This document shows, piece after piece, positions 51,684 through 62,006 of a stretch of DNA of 64,000 nt (the stretch's first letter is position 1; the number at the start of each line of letters is the position of its first letter). The position numbers and the translations under genes were made by a program. The notes beneath the pieces are model-generated. The model was not told where the DNA came from. It did no database searches and worked only from the letters and a program-made list of their open reading frames with translations. Origin of the DNA: RCIO01 sp035555795 (GTDB lineage: Bacteria > Pseudomonadota > Alphaproteobacteria > Rhizobiales > Rhizobiaceae); the NCBI GenBank assembly GCA_035555795.1, contig DATMGE010000084.1, positions 1 to 64,000 of the forward strand, read 5' to 3'.

Positions 51684-52728
51684 TGAATCCCATCGTCAGT
51701 CCTAGCGCCGCAGACAGGTTTTCCGCGACCAGATGGCCGGCATGATCCAGTGAAAGATCGACAATCGTCAGACGCTGGCGATCGGCTTCATTGCCGAAAG
51801 CGACCTCGGGAGGCTGCTCTATCGCCGCAAGCATGCGCGCCGCATTGGTAAGCTCGAAACGGATCGAATCGGCAATGTAGCGGCTGTCGGCCGGAAGGCT
51901 CTCGGCATAGCCGGCGATGGCAAGCATCGCCTGCGCGCCCTCGGTCTGCGCCAACATCAGGTCTAATGTCAGCCGGCTTCGCCAGAGCGGCGCGCGGCGC
52001 CCGTTCGCCTTCTCGATGGTCTCGCCCATCGCCGGCAGCAGTTCGGCCGCGCGCACATATTGGAAAACGGTCGAGAACGCCTTGATGATCTCGCCATCCA
52101 CCTCCGCCGCGCTGCGATAGGGCTCGCCGCCCGGCGCGGGCTGGCGGAACGAATCCACGAAACCACCTTCGCTCCAGCCGCTGCGGACTTCGCTGGCCAA
52201 GCCTGCGATATTACGCGCAAGCGCCTGCGCGAAGGTGCAGCGGAACGCCCCTTCCGGCGTGGCGAGGCTTTCCGCCCCTGTCCCGAAAAGCACGAATTCC
52301 AGCGCCGGAATGCCTTGCAGCGCAGCGCTCTTGCCGCCCACACCATCGGCCAGTGCGGCCATGTCGGCCTCCGCCAGAAGGCCCTGTACCTGCCGAAGCG
52401 CGATGCCGCGCGGATCAGGCCAGAAGAACAGCTTCTCGAACCTGCTATCCGATGCGAGCGGGCCGAAACGCAGCACGCTGACGCGTCCCCATGCCGCGAC
52501 GAGACCGCCGAAGCCCAACCGCGCCGCATCGAGCGCCTCGGTGGAAGGTGCCGCGCAAAGCTCTCCGATCTGCGCATCGGCGGCCGTCGCCACGCCTTCC
52601 AGCGCCGTCAGCGCGGGGATGGCGAACTGCTCGGCGATGACCGCGCCCGACACCTCGGCCCGCGCGGGAAGCCCGCAGCAGAGCATCGCCGCGACGGTCA
52701 GTCCAATGCGCATATATGCCGTTTCCAT
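51664..52728 (-). CDS. Imelysin family protein without the signature His
   Basis: Exported M75-like (imelysin) protein of about 354 residues with signal peptide GLTVAAMLCCGLPARA. Two helical repeats are recognisable. Where classical imelysins read GxHxxE, this has GIPALEFVLFG, so the His is Pro while the Glu stays. Iron or haem handling in the periplasm is likely from context, but ligand binding must differ. ATG 52728 is favoured by AGGG spacing. ATG 52734 is also possible. It lies about 9 bases after the di-haem gene. Confidence 0.83.
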   Translation of the reverse strand: METAYMRIGLTVAAMLCCGLPARAEVSGAVIAEQFAIPALTALEGVATAADAQIGELCAAPSTEALDAARLGFGGLVAAWGRVSVLRFGPLASDSRFEKLFFWPDPRGIALRQVQGLLAEADMAALADGVGGKSAALQGIPALEFVLFGTGAESLATPEGAFRCTFAQALARNIAGLASEVRSGWSEGGFVDSFRQPAPGGEPYRSAAEVDGEIIKAFSTVFQYVRAAELLPAMGETIEKANGRRAPLWRSRLTLDLMLAQTEGAQAMLAIAGYAESLPADSRYIADSIRFELTNAARMLAAIEQPPEVAFGNEADRQRLTIVDLSLDHAGHLVAENLSAALGLTMGFNALDGD

Positions 52729-52737
52729 GCCCATACC

Positions 52738-54234
<1,497 letters not shown>

Positions 54235-54285
54235 GGCAGGTGCGGCCGGTCGGTGCCGGCCGCAATCTTGTTTGATGAAGATGCC

Positions 54286-55545
54286 TTACTTGAACACTTC
54301 GTCGGGATTGTCGAGGCTGTCGGAACCCTCGATCGTCACATCGGCGAGCTTCAGTCCGGCAATGACGCGTTCCAGTGAACGTGTCTGCGCCACCAGTCCG
54401 TCGATCACCGCCTGCACGACGGCGTTGCCCTCGGCATTGCCTTCGCCGATCATCTGGTCATAGGCCTCGCCGCCTTCGGCCCGGGCCTTCAGCGTCCCGG
54501 CCGCCTTCAGCGTGTCGGCGAGCTTGCCTTCCATCTCGTCGGCGAGCGCCGGATCGGTCTCGCGCACAAGCGCCGCGAGGCTCGCGCCCTCAACCTTGCT
54601 GCCATCCACGCGGGTATAGCTGCCGTGATAGACATTGTTGATGCCGACAATGTCGTAATAATGCGAGTTGTGGGTATTGTCGGAGAAGCAGTCATGCTCC
54701 TCCTCGGGATCGTGCAGCAGCAGGCCGAGCTTCATGCGCTCGCCGGCCAGTTCGCCATAGGAGAGCGAGCCGAGGCCCGTCAGGATGGCTGAAAGGCCGG
54801 CCGTGGGCTCGCCATCGGCAAGCGCCTTGCGCGCCGCGCCGTCCTTGTCCCAGTTGGCGACCATCTCGTCCAGATCCTCGACCAGAAGATCGGAAGCGGC
54901 GGCGAGATAGGCCGCGCGCCGGTCGCAGTTTCCGCCGGTGCAATTGTTCACGTCGAAGTCCGTGGCGGGGCGGTTGCCCGCGCCCGGCTCCGTGCCGTTG
55001 AGATCCTGCCCCCACAGCAGGAATTCGATGGCGTGATAGCCGCTGGCCACATTGGCCTCGATGCCGCCGATCTCCTGCAAGGACTGGATCAGCGCCGGCG
55101 TGATCTTGGAGGCGTCGACCGTGTCGCCGCCGACCGAGATATTGGCATTGGCAATGACGTTGACGGTGTAGAAGCCATTGGCGTCGGACTCCGTCCCGTA
55201 GCTCGAATCCACATAGTCGATCAGGCCTTCGTCGAGCGGCCAGGCATTCACGCGGCCCTCCCACTCGTCCACGACCGGATTGCCGAAGCGGAAGGCTTCG
55301 GTCTGCTGATAGGGCACGCGCGCCGCAATCCACGCCGTGCGCGCGGCGGCAAGCGTCTCGTCGGACGGCTTGGCGATCAGCGCGTCGATGGCATCGTCGA
55401 GTGCCATGGCGGTCGAGAGGCTGTCCTCATAGCCGGCCAGTGCGATATCCGCATAGTTCGACAGGATCGCTGCCGGATCGGCGGCATGGGCGTTGGGAAC
55501 AAAGGCCAACAGGCCAGCGCAAACCGCATAGCGGGCAAAGCGCAT
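54286..55545 (-). CDS. Imelysin (IrpA-like) periplasmic iron-regulated protein
   Basis: Exported imelysin/M75 protein of 419 residues, first gene of the four-gene iron-related operon. The signal peptide YAVCAGLLAFVPNAHA is followed by the insulin-cleaving-membrane-protease-like helical domain with the intact GxHxxE signature in VASGYHAIEFLLWGQDL and a Cys-rich insertion NNCTGGNCDRRAAYL. ATG 55545 has GAAGGAGGA upstream. A frame extension of 27 codons lacks a site. The promoter region has a TTGACA hexamer on the minus strand near 55620. No Irr or RirA site was certain by eye. Confidence 0.9.
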   Translation of the reverse strand: MRFARYAVCAGLLAFVPNAHAADPAAILSNYADIALAGYEDSLSTAMALDDAIDALIAKPSDETLAAARTAWIAARVPYQQTEAFRFGNPVVDEWEGRVNAWPLDEGLIDYVDSSYGTESDANGFYTVNVIANANISVGGDTVDASKITPALIQSLQEIGGIEANVASGYHAIEFLLWGQDLNGTEPGAGNRPATDFDVNNCTGGNCDRRAAYLAAASDLLVEDLDEMVANWDKDGAARKALADGEPTAGLSAILTGLGSLSYGELAGERMKLGLLLHDPEEEHDCFSDNTHNSHYYDIVGINNVYHGSYTRVDGSKVEGASLAALVRETDPALADEMEGKLADTLKAAGTLKARAEGGEAYDQMIGEGNAEGNAVVQAVIDGLVAQTRSLERVIAGLKLADVTIEGSDSLDNPDEVFK

Positions 55546-55765
55546 GGGGGAATCCTCCTTCGAGTCGTCTGCATGGAATATCGATGCGCCAGACATCGCA
55601 CCAAAAAATATGCACTGCAATGTCAAGTTTTGATCCGGAGGTGGAACATGGCTGCGCCAGGCCGGGGGAGCGCCTTGCGCCCCCTGCCCACGGCGCGGTC
55701 AGTCAAGACAATCCGCCGGCAGCCCAATAGGGTGTGGCGGCATTTTCACGCGAGGGAGGGATCGA

Positions 55766-57004
55766 ATGCGCATCGTCAAGGTCGAGGATCTTCATGCCGA
55801 TGGCGGCTGGCGTACGCTTTCCTGGGTGAAGATCACCACCGACGAGGGCCTTGTCGGCTGGACGGAGGTGGCCGAGGGCATGGGCGGCCCCGGCATGATC
55901 CAGGTGATCCGTCGCATGGCGGAACTCGTCATCGGCGCCGATCCGCGCGACATCGGGCCGATCGGCTCGAAACTCTATTACATGAACCAGATGACGCAGG
56001 GCGGCATGGTCGCGCAGGCCATCGGCGCCATCGAGAATGCCTGCCTCGACATCAAGGGCAAGGCCGCGGGCCTGCCGGTCTACGACCTCTATGGCGGCGC
56101 CTACCGGCGCAGGCTGCCCAGTTACTGGTCGCATTGCGGCACCTATCGCGCCCGCAGCGGCGGCCTGTTCGAGAAGGTCGCCGACACCAAGCCGATCCGC
56201 TCGCTGGACGACATCGTGGAACTCGGCCGCGAGGTCGTGGCGCGCGGCTATCGCGGCATGAAGACCAACCTCCTTCTGTTCGACGGACCAGAGCCGCGAC
56301 AGTACCGCCCGGCCTTCAGCGGCGGCGCGGGCAGCCCGGAGCTCAACGCCCCGCAATGGCTTCTCGAGGCCGCGCGCGACCAGATCGCCGCTTTCCGCGA
56401 AGGCATAGGTCCGCAGACCGACCTGATGTTCGACCTCAATACGCATTACAAGCCCGAGGGCCTGCGGCGCATGGCCGAAATCCTCGAACCCTATCGCCTG
56501 AACTGGCTGGAAGTGGATTGCTACGACCCGGCGGCGCTGTCCAAGCTGCGCCAGTGGACGAAAGCGCCCATCGCCTCACTGGAAACGATCTACAACCGCC
56601 GGCAGATCAAGCGCTTCCTCGACGTGGACGCGGTCGACGTGTGCATCGTCGATCCGGTCTGGAACGGCTTCCCCGAGGCGATCAAGATCGCCTCCATGGC
56701 CGACGCCTATGAGGTGAACGTCGCCGCCCACAATGCCCATGGCTACCTCGCCACCATCATCGGCGCGCATATGTCGGCGGCGATCCCGAACTTCCGCTAC
56801 ATGGAATATGACGTCGACGAAGTGCCATGGGCGGCCGATTTCGTCACCCATCCGCCGGTGGTGGAAGATGGCGACATGCTTTTGCCCACGGGTCCGGGCT
56901 GGGGCTGCGACGTCAATGAGGAAGCGGTGCTGGCGCGGCCGCCGAAGAACCCGGCCGCACCCTGGATGCTCGACTGGCACAGGGTGCGGGGCGTCGCGGT
57001 CTAA
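55766..57004 (+). CDS. Enolase-superfamily enzyme (second MR/MLE protein)
   Basis: A 412-residue member of the mandelate racemase/muconate lactonizing family. Metal ligands: Asp in LMFDLNTHYKPEG, Glu in LNWLEVDCYDP and Glu in IASLETIYNRRQ. The His-Asp dyad is intact (VCIVDPVWNG and VAAHNAHGY), while the lysine motif reads GMKTNLL. It differs much from the MR/MLE protein at 49.5 kb, so it is not a recent duplicate. GCGAGGGAGG precedes the ATG. It is divergent from the iron operon, with no sugar transporter beside it. Confidence 0.88.
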   Translation: MRIVKVEDLHADGGWRTLSWVKITTDEGLVGWTEVAEGMGGPGMIQVIRRMAELVIGADPRDIGPIGSKLYYMNQMTQGGMVAQAIGAIENACLDIKGKAAGLPVYDLYGGAYRRRLPSYWSHCGTYRARSGGLFEKVADTKPIRSLDDIVELGREVVARGYRGMKTNLLLFDGPEPRQYRPAFSGGAGSPELNAPQWLLEAARDQIAAFREGIGPQTDLMFDLNTHYKPEGLRRMAEILEPYRLNWLEVDCYDPAALSKLRQWTKAPIASLETIYNRRQIKRFLDVDAVDVCIVDPVWNGFPEAIKIASMADAYEVNVAAHNAHGYLATIIGAHMSAAIPNFRYMEYDVDEVPWAADFVTHPPVVEDGDMLLPTGPGWGCDVNEEAVLARPPKNPAAPWMLDWHRVRGVAV

Positions 57005-57110
57005 AGCATGTCTCCTGAAAGTGGGAACCGGTTTCGGGATATAGGCGGGCGCAAAAACAAGGACGTAAAGCGTGGGAAGCGGATCTGAAAGATCGCGACA
57101 CGCTTTAGGC
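57003..57110. repeat. Rhizobial intergenic palindromic repeat
   Basis: A segment with GAAAGTGGGAACCGGTTTC near its left end, and a perfect inverted repeat TAAAGCGTG (57066-57074) / CACGCTTTA (57099-57107), inside which GATC-TGAAA-GATC pairs again. The composition (AAGCATGTCTCCTGAAAGTG, GCGCAAAAACAA) is that of dispersed rhizobial repeats. It fills the gap between two convergent genes and overlaps the stop of the first. Confidence 0.7.
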
Positions 57111-57111
57111 G

Positions 57112-58683
57112 TCAGGAGTTCGAGGACTCCGGGAAATACTGGTAGACCCAGCTCTCCGTGACAGGCTTTTCGGTCTGGTCGACCAATACCATGTGCAGGT
57201 CGACAGGATCGGTCCCGTTGGCCGGCGCCGCTATGTCGAATATGGCGCGCCAGCGGCCATCACTGCTGACGACGGGATAGGCGGCGGTCTCACCGCGGAT
57301 CTCACCGCGCGAGGCCGACACTTTCACGCTGAGGTCGCCGCGCTTGAACGAGGCGAGCGGTCCACCGACGAAATCGACGACGAATTTCCTCACCCCCTTC
57401 GGTCGAGGCTGGCCCGGTATGCCGCCCGAGCCCGAGAAGGAATTTTCCACCGTCGCAAGCGAGGGCCGGAACGGCTCCTGCGCCGTCCAGTGCAGGCGAT
57501 AGCGCCATTCGCGCGCATCACCCGCCTTCATCGGCTCGTCCGACACCCAATAGGCGACGATATTGTCATGGATCTCGTCATCGGTCGGGATTTCGACGAG
57601 CTGGATACTGCCCGCGCCCCAATCGTCGAGCGGCTCGACCCAGACGGTCGGACGGCGCTCGTAGAAGACGCCATCATCCTGGAAATCCTCGAAATTGCGA
57701 TGTCGCTGCAGGAGGCCGAAGCCGCGCGGACCCTGGTCGACGAAACTGTTGGTCATCACCCGGCGCGGATTGGCAAGCGGGCGCCAGATGCGCTCGTCGG
57801 CGCCGGTCCAGATCGAGAGACCCTCCGAATCGTGGATGCGCGGCCGCCAGTCCACCGCCTGCGTCCGGTCGACCTGGCCGAACCAGAACATGCTGGTCAG
57901 CGGCGCGACGCCCAGCCGGGCAATGTCCTTGCGCGCATGAAAGGCGCATTCCACATCCATCAGCACGGCCTTGTCGCGGCGGCAGTCGAGCCGCACCGCG
58001 CCGGCAATGCTCGGCCCTTCCAGTATCGCATTGATGATGATGCGGTTCGGATCGGTGCCCGCCGGCTCCATGTAGAAGGCGGTGAAGCGCGGAAATTCCT
58101 CCGGCGTGGGCAAGGCGGTGTCGATAGCCACTGCGCGGGCGGACAGGCCGTATTGGTCGAGCTCGCCCGAAGAGCGGAAATAGGCGGCCCCGAGGAAAGC
58201 GAGCCAGTCGCGATCCTGTTCGGCATTCATCACCCGAAAGCCGCCATAGCCGATATCGTCCGGCAGCTGCCGCGCCACATGGTCGTCGGGCATGTCGAAA
58301 TAGTCGCGGCGGTAGAGGATCTCACGTGCCTCGCCATCGCCCACGGCATAGATGCGCGCCGGCTCCTGGAAGTAGCGGCCGAGATGGAAGAGCTGCACCG
58401 GCGGCCGGTTCTTATCATCCGCCCACAGGCTCGCCTCCTTGCGGAAGCGGATCTTCTGGTAGGCGTCATAGTCGATCTGGTCGAGGATCGCCCCATAGGG
58501 CGAGGCGAGGCTCTCCCAGGGCTGGGCGGCTAGCAGGCGCGCCTTCTCCTTCAGCGCGGCGAAGGAGAATGGCTCGGCCGGGCCGAATGAAAGTCCTTCC
58601 TCTGCCGCGGCAGCGGGCAATGCGCCGGCGGCGAAGGCTGCAAGAATGGAGGCCAGCGTCTGCCGGCGGTTCAGCGTGATCAT
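57112..58683 (-). CDS. opgG: Periplasmic glucan biosynthesis protein OpgG/OpgD
   Basis: MdoG-family protein of 523 residues for osmoregulated periplasmic glucans. A Tat-like signal (NRRQTLASILAAFAAGALPA) is followed by the large beta-sandwich with LSFGPAEPFSFAALKEKARL, YDAYQKIRFR, FQLFHLGRYF-type residues (PPVQLFHLGRYFQEP), LTSMFWFGQVDR and RPTVWVEPLDDWGAGSIQLV. The start MITLNRRQT has AAGGGA upstream. An upstream 27-codon extension is not supported. No opgH glycosyltransferase gene is adjacent. Confidence 0.92.
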   Translation of the reverse strand: MITLNRRQTLASILAAFAAGALPAAAAEEGLSFGPAEPFSFAALKEKARLLAAQPWESLASPYGAILDQIDYDAYQKIRFRKEASLWADDKNRPPVQLFHLGRYFQEPARIYAVGDGEAREILYRRDYFDMPDDHVARQLPDDIGYGGFRVMNAEQDRDWLAFLGAAYFRSSGELDQYGLSARAVAIDTALPTPEEFPRFTAFYMEPAGTDPNRIIINAILEGPSIAGAVRLDCRRDKAVLMDVECAFHARKDIARLGVAPLTSMFWFGQVDRTQAVDWRPRIHDSEGLSIWTGADERIWRPLANPRRVMTNSFVDQGPRGFGLLQRHRNFEDFQDDGVFYERRPTVWVEPLDDWGAGSIQLVEIPTDDEIHDNIVAYWVSDEPMKAGDAREWRYRLHWTAQEPFRPSLATVENSFSGSGGIPGQPRPKGVRKFVVDFVGGPLASFKRGDLSVKVSASRGEIRGETAAYPVVSSDGRWRAIFDIAAPANGTDPVDLHMVLVDQTEKPVTESWVYQYFPESSNS

Positions 58684-58768
58684 GGATGTCCCTTCGGTCG
58701 ACCCGCCCGGCCACGCCCCTTCGCACAACAATGGGGACAGAGCGTGGCATATATGGATTTGCATATTC

Positions 58769-58833
58769 TAGAGCATTTTGCAGCCGGACGGAATCGTCTG
58801 GCACGGCACAAATGCGGCTAACAAACTGCTCTA
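58769..58833. repeat. Short rhizobial-type inverted repeat
   Basis: TAGAGCATTT (58769-58778) faces AAACTGCTCTA (58823-58833), ends of a palindromic element with a GCCGGACGGAATCGTCTGGC hairpin inside. It resembles the third class of dispersed GAGCATTTTGCAGCC repeats in rhizobial genomes. It lies between the start of opgG and the end of the MarR gene. Confidence 0.6.
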
Positions 58834-58891
58834 ATGCGCAACTTTCGGCACTTGTCGAGCCCCTCCCCCTGCGACATGTGCGTAGACCGCA

Positions 58892-59353
58892 TCAGTCGCG
58901 CGGGCGATCCTGCCGCTCGATCACATGGTCGAGCACGGCGATGGCGATCTCGACATGCGCCGGATCGAGCCCTTCGTAAAGGCGCATCTCGTCGGCCTGG
59001 GCGATCGCTTTCAGACGTTCGACCATCGCTTCGCCCTTTGGCGTGAGCGACACCGCATTGGTGCGCCGGTCTGGGCCGGATGCGCGCGCGACGAGGCCCT
59101 CGGCCGCGAGCCGGTCGAGGATGGGCACGATGCTGGAACGGCGCACCGCGATGGCATGCGCCAGCGCGCTCTGCGGCTGGCCGGGATTGGCGGCGATGAC
59201 CATCAGGAGGCCGAAATAGCGCGGCGCGACACCCAGGCTGGCATGCCGCTCCTCGAAATTGCGATAGGAGGCGATCTGCGCCAGCCGCAGCTTGTAGCTG
59301 ATCGTGTGGTCGAGTTCGCCCGCCTTGAGCCGTTTCTTCGCCTTGCCTGCCAC
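58892..59353 (-). CDS. MarR family transcriptional regulator
   Basis: Winged-helix regulator of about 153 residues. The core is QPQSALAHAIAVRRSSIVPILDRLAAEGLVARASGPDRRTNAVSLTPKGEAMVERL, with the DRR wing motif. I favour the GTG at 59353 (GAGGCAAG just before). It gives MAGKAKKRLK as N-terminus and leaves the inverted repeat at 59405-59439 in the promoter. ATGs at 59401 or 59416 would overlap that repeat. It is divergent from the acyl-CoA ligase operon and probably represses it in response to an aromatic acid or its CoA ester. Confidence 0.85.
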   Translation of the reverse strand: MAGKAKKRLKAGELDHTISYKLRLAQIASYRNFEERHASLGVAPRYFGLLMVIAANPGQPQSALAHAIAVRRSSIVPILDRLAAEGLVARASGPDRRTNAVSLTPKGEAMVERLKAIAQADEMRLYEGLDPAHVEIAIAVLDHVIERQDRPRD

Positions 59354-59404
59354 CTTGCCTCGCAAACATCCTTGACTCGGCCGCCGCCGATTGTATTCCA
59401 TCGA

Positions 59405-59439
59405 ACAGGTTTCCAAAAATCATTTTGCGCGGAACCTGT
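59405..59439. promoter_or_regulatory. Imperfect inverted repeat between marR and ligase genes
   Basis: ACAGGTTTCC (59405-59414) and GGAACCTGT (59431-59439) are an inverted pair with one base missing, 16 bases apart, in the 139-base gap between the MarR start and the ligase start. It is a candidate site for the adjacent MarR protein. Confidence 0.45.
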
Positions 59440-59492
59440 CGGGAGGAGCTTCAGCACGATGCGCCGGAGCTCGCAAGCTGGAGCACCGTCCA

Positions 59493-61196
59493 ATGCAGAA
59501 CCTGTCCATCTGGGAGCCCCGCGACGAGGGCATCGAATTATGGCCGATCACGGTCGGCGAACTTCTCGACCGGCAGGCCGCCGCGATACCCGGCAATGAT
59601 GCGATCATCTATGACGACCCGCAGGCGGGCTTCGTCTTCCGCTGGACCTATCGCGACCTGCACGAGCAGGTGGAAAGGCTGGCAGCCACGCTGCTGGCCT
59701 GGGGCATCGCGCGCGGCGACCATGTGGCGCTGATGTCGGCCAACCGACCGGAATGGATCCTGCTCGAATATGCGCTGGCCAAGCTCGGCGCGGTGCTGGT
59801 CACCGTCAATCCCGCCTTCAAGCGCGAGGAAATCCGCTACATCCTCGCCCAGGGCCGCATCTCGACCTTCTTCGTCGCCGGCGAGTATCGCGGCTACGAT
59901 ATCGCGGCCGCCTTGGCCGAGCTGATGCCGGACCTGCCGGGCCTTGCGGAAGGCGCGATCCGCGAGGGCGACACGCTGCCCGACCTCAAGCGGCTGTGCC
60001 GGGTGGGCGACGTGCCGGTGCCCGGCGCGGCGCCCTTCGCGGAACTGGAGGCGCGGATCGGCGCCGGCGACCGCGCGGCGGTGCGCGCGCGGCAGGCCGA
60101 AGTGAAGCCCGAGGACATCTTCCAGATCCAGTATACGAGCGGCACCACCGGCGCGCCCAAGGGGGCGATGATCCGCCATTTCAGCGCGGTGAACAATGCG
60201 CGCCTGTCGTCGGGCCGCGCCGGCTTCACCGCGTCTGAGCGGCTGGTCAGCCCCATGCCCTATTTCCATACGGCAGGCAGCATCTGCAACGTATTGGGCA
60301 TGTGCACGGTGGGCGGCTGCCATATCGGCATGTCGGCCTTCGACGCCGGCGAGACGCTGCGCCTCATCGACAAATATCGCGGCACGGTGATGAACGGCGC
60401 GCCGACCATGTTCGTGCGCATGCTGGAACATCCATTGTGGACGGAAGGCAAGGTCGACCTGTCCAGCCTGCGCATCCTCTATACGGGCGGCACCATCATC
60501 TCGCCTGCGCTGATGACCGAGCTCAACCAGAAATGGGGCGCCGACCCGATGATCATCATGGGCATGACCGAGTGCAGCCCGATCATCACCCAGACCAACC
60601 CCGAGGACGATTTCGCGACCAAGATAAACACCGCCGGCACGCCGCTGCCGCATACCGGCGTGATGGTCGCCGACCCCGAGACCGACAGGGCCGTGCCCAT
60701 CGGCGAGAAGGGCGAGCTGCGCATGCGCGGCTACCTCGTCACGCCCGGCTATTTCGACATGCCCGAGCGCACCCGCGACGCCTTCACCGCCGACGGCTGG
60801 TTCAGGTCGGGCGACCTCGCGATCATGCATGAGGGCGGCTATGTGGAGATCGTCGGCCGCCTGAAGGACATGCTGATCCGCGGCGGCGAGAACATCTATC
60901 CGGTCGAGATCGAGGAATTCCTCCAGCGCCATCCGGCCATCGCCGAGGCGCAAGTAGTGGCTGCGCCGGACAAGGAGATGGGCGAGGAGGTTTTCGCCTT
61001 CGTCGTCAGGCGTCCGGGTGCGGCGCTCACCGCGAAGGAATTGCGCGACCACTGCCGCGCCAATCTGGCCCGCCACAAGCTGCCGCGCTACATCGCCTTC
61101 GTGGACGGCTTCCCGCTCACGCCGAGTGGCAAGGTGAAGAAATTCGAGCTGCGCGACCTTGCCGCCAAGCTCGTCGCGGAAGGAAAAGCCGAATGA
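59493..61196 (+). CDS. Acyl-CoA synthetase (AMP-forming)
   Basis: Class I adenylate-forming CoA ligase of 567 residues for a fatty or aromatic acid. Motifs: P-loop YTSGTTGAPKGAM near residue 216, the A5-like MGMTECSPII, A7 GWFRSGDLAIMHEGGYVEIVGR, A8 RGGENIYPVEIEEF, and the catalytic Lys in TPSGKVKKFELR near the end. ATG 59493 begins the family N-terminus. The stop overlaps the next gene (ATGA). It is first of ligase-enoyl-CoA hydratase-SDR, the activation step of a beta-oxidation-like route. Confidence 0.92.
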   Translation: MQNLSIWEPRDEGIELWPITVGELLDRQAAAIPGNDAIIYDDPQAGFVFRWTYRDLHEQVERLAATLLAWGIARGDHVALMSANRPEWILLEYALAKLGAVLVTVNPAFKREEIRYILAQGRISTFFVAGEYRGYDIAAALAELMPDLPGLAEGAIREGDTLPDLKRLCRVGDVPVPGAAPFAELEARIGAGDRAAVRARQAEVKPEDIFQIQYTSGTTGAPKGAMIRHFSAVNNARLSSGRAGFTASERLVSPMPYFHTAGSICNVLGMCTVGGCHIGMSAFDAGETLRLIDKYRGTVMNGAPTMFVRMLEHPLWTEGKVDLSSLRILYTGGTIISPALMTELNQKWGADPMIIMGMTECSPIITQTNPEDDFATKINTAGTPLPHTGVMVADPETDRAVPIGEKGELRMRGYLVTPGYFDMPERTRDAFTADGWFRSGDLAIMHEGGYVEIVGRLKDMLIRGGENIYPVEIEEFLQRHPAIAEAQVVAAPDKEMGEEVFAFVVRRPGAALTAKELRDHCRANLARHKLPRYIAFVDGFPLTPSGKVKKFELRDLAAKLVAEGKAE

Positions 61197-62005
61197 GTGA
61201 GCCGCATCTCCTGTTCGAGAAGCGCGGTCATGTCGCGCTGATCACGCTCAACCGTCCGCATGTGCGCAACGCCATCAGCCCCGAGCTGGGCTGCCGTCTC
61301 GCCGACGCTTTCACCGAATTTGGCGAGGACGGCGACCTGCGCGTCGCCATCGTCACCGGCGCGGGCGACGAGGCCTTTTGCAGCGGCGGCGACCTGGCGC
61401 TGTCCATGCCGCTACTGACCGGCGCACGCCAGCCGCAGGACGATTGGGACCGTCGCTTCGCTGCCAGCGGCGAGATCACCGACCGCGGCGTGATGCGCAA
61501 TTTCGAGATAGCCAAGCCGGTCATCGCCGCCATCAACGGCTTCTGCATGGCCGGCGGCATGGAGCTGATGCTAGGAACCGACATCCGCCTCGCGGTGCCC
61601 GAAGCTACCTTCGGCCTGCCCGAAGTGCGGCGCGCACTCATTCCTTTCGGCGGCTCCATGGTCCGCCTGCCGCGCCAGATCTCCTATGCCAATGCAATGG
61701 AAATCCTGCTCGTCGGCGACCGGATCGACGCGGAGCGCGCCCTGCAGATCGGCCTCATCAACCATATCGTGCCGCGTGCGGAATTGCTCGACCGCGCGCT
61801 GGAGATGGCGGCGCGCATTGCAGAGAACGGCCCGCTCGCTGTCCGCGCGGTCAAGGAAACGGTGCTTGCCAGCAGCGGCCTGACGCTGCACGAAGGCTAC
61901 GAGCTGGAAGACGCCGCCAAGGAGCGCGTGATGGCCTCGCGCGATGCGCGGGAAGGCCCCCGTGCCTTCATCGAGAAGCGTCCGGCGGTCTATGAGGGTC
62001 GATGA
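61193..62005 (+). CDS. Enoyl-CoA hydratase/isomerase family protein
   Basis: Crotonase-fold protein of 270 residues. The oxyanion-hole segments are FCSGGDLALS and AINGFCMAGGMELMLGTDIR, and both catalytic Glu positions seem kept (GGMEL and GLPEVRRALIPFGGS). It would hydrate an enoyl-CoA made from the product of the preceding ligase, although no acyl-CoA dehydrogenase is in this operon. It is translationally coupled to the ligase and ends 1 base before the SDR start codon. Confidence 0.9.
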   Translation: MSEPHLLFEKRGHVALITLNRPHVRNAISPELGCRLADAFTEFGEDGDLRVAIVTGAGDEAFCSGGDLALSMPLLTGARQPQDDWDRRFAASGEITDRGVMRNFEIAKPVIAAINGFCMAGGMELMLGTDIRLAVPEATFGLPEVRRALIPFGGSMVRLPRQISYANAMEILLVGDRIDAERALQIGLINHIVPRAELLDRALEMAARIAENGPLAVRAVKETVLASSGLTLHEGYELEDAAKERVMASRDAREGPRAFIEKRPAVYEGR

Positions 62006-62006
62006 C

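Noticed and set aside
55600..55640. Possible iron-responsive (Irr/RirA) site before the imelysin operon
   Set aside because: A TGA-N9-GCA stretch only partly fits the TGA-N9-TCA pattern recalled for RirA, and no ICE-like box was visible. Not enough to call.
55648..55766. An ATG at 55648 with an excellent GGAGG site upstream of the second MR/MLE gene
   Set aside because: The frame it opens reads through the MR/MLE gene in a wrong phase as an Arg-rich shadow. The motif may be chance, although a short leader peptide was considered.
59538..61076. A 512-codon open frame antisense to the acyl-CoA ligase
   Set aside because: Its product is His/Arg/Gly-rich without recognisable domains, and the plus-strand ligase has all its motifs. 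Long antisense frames are expected in GC-rich DNA with third-position bias.
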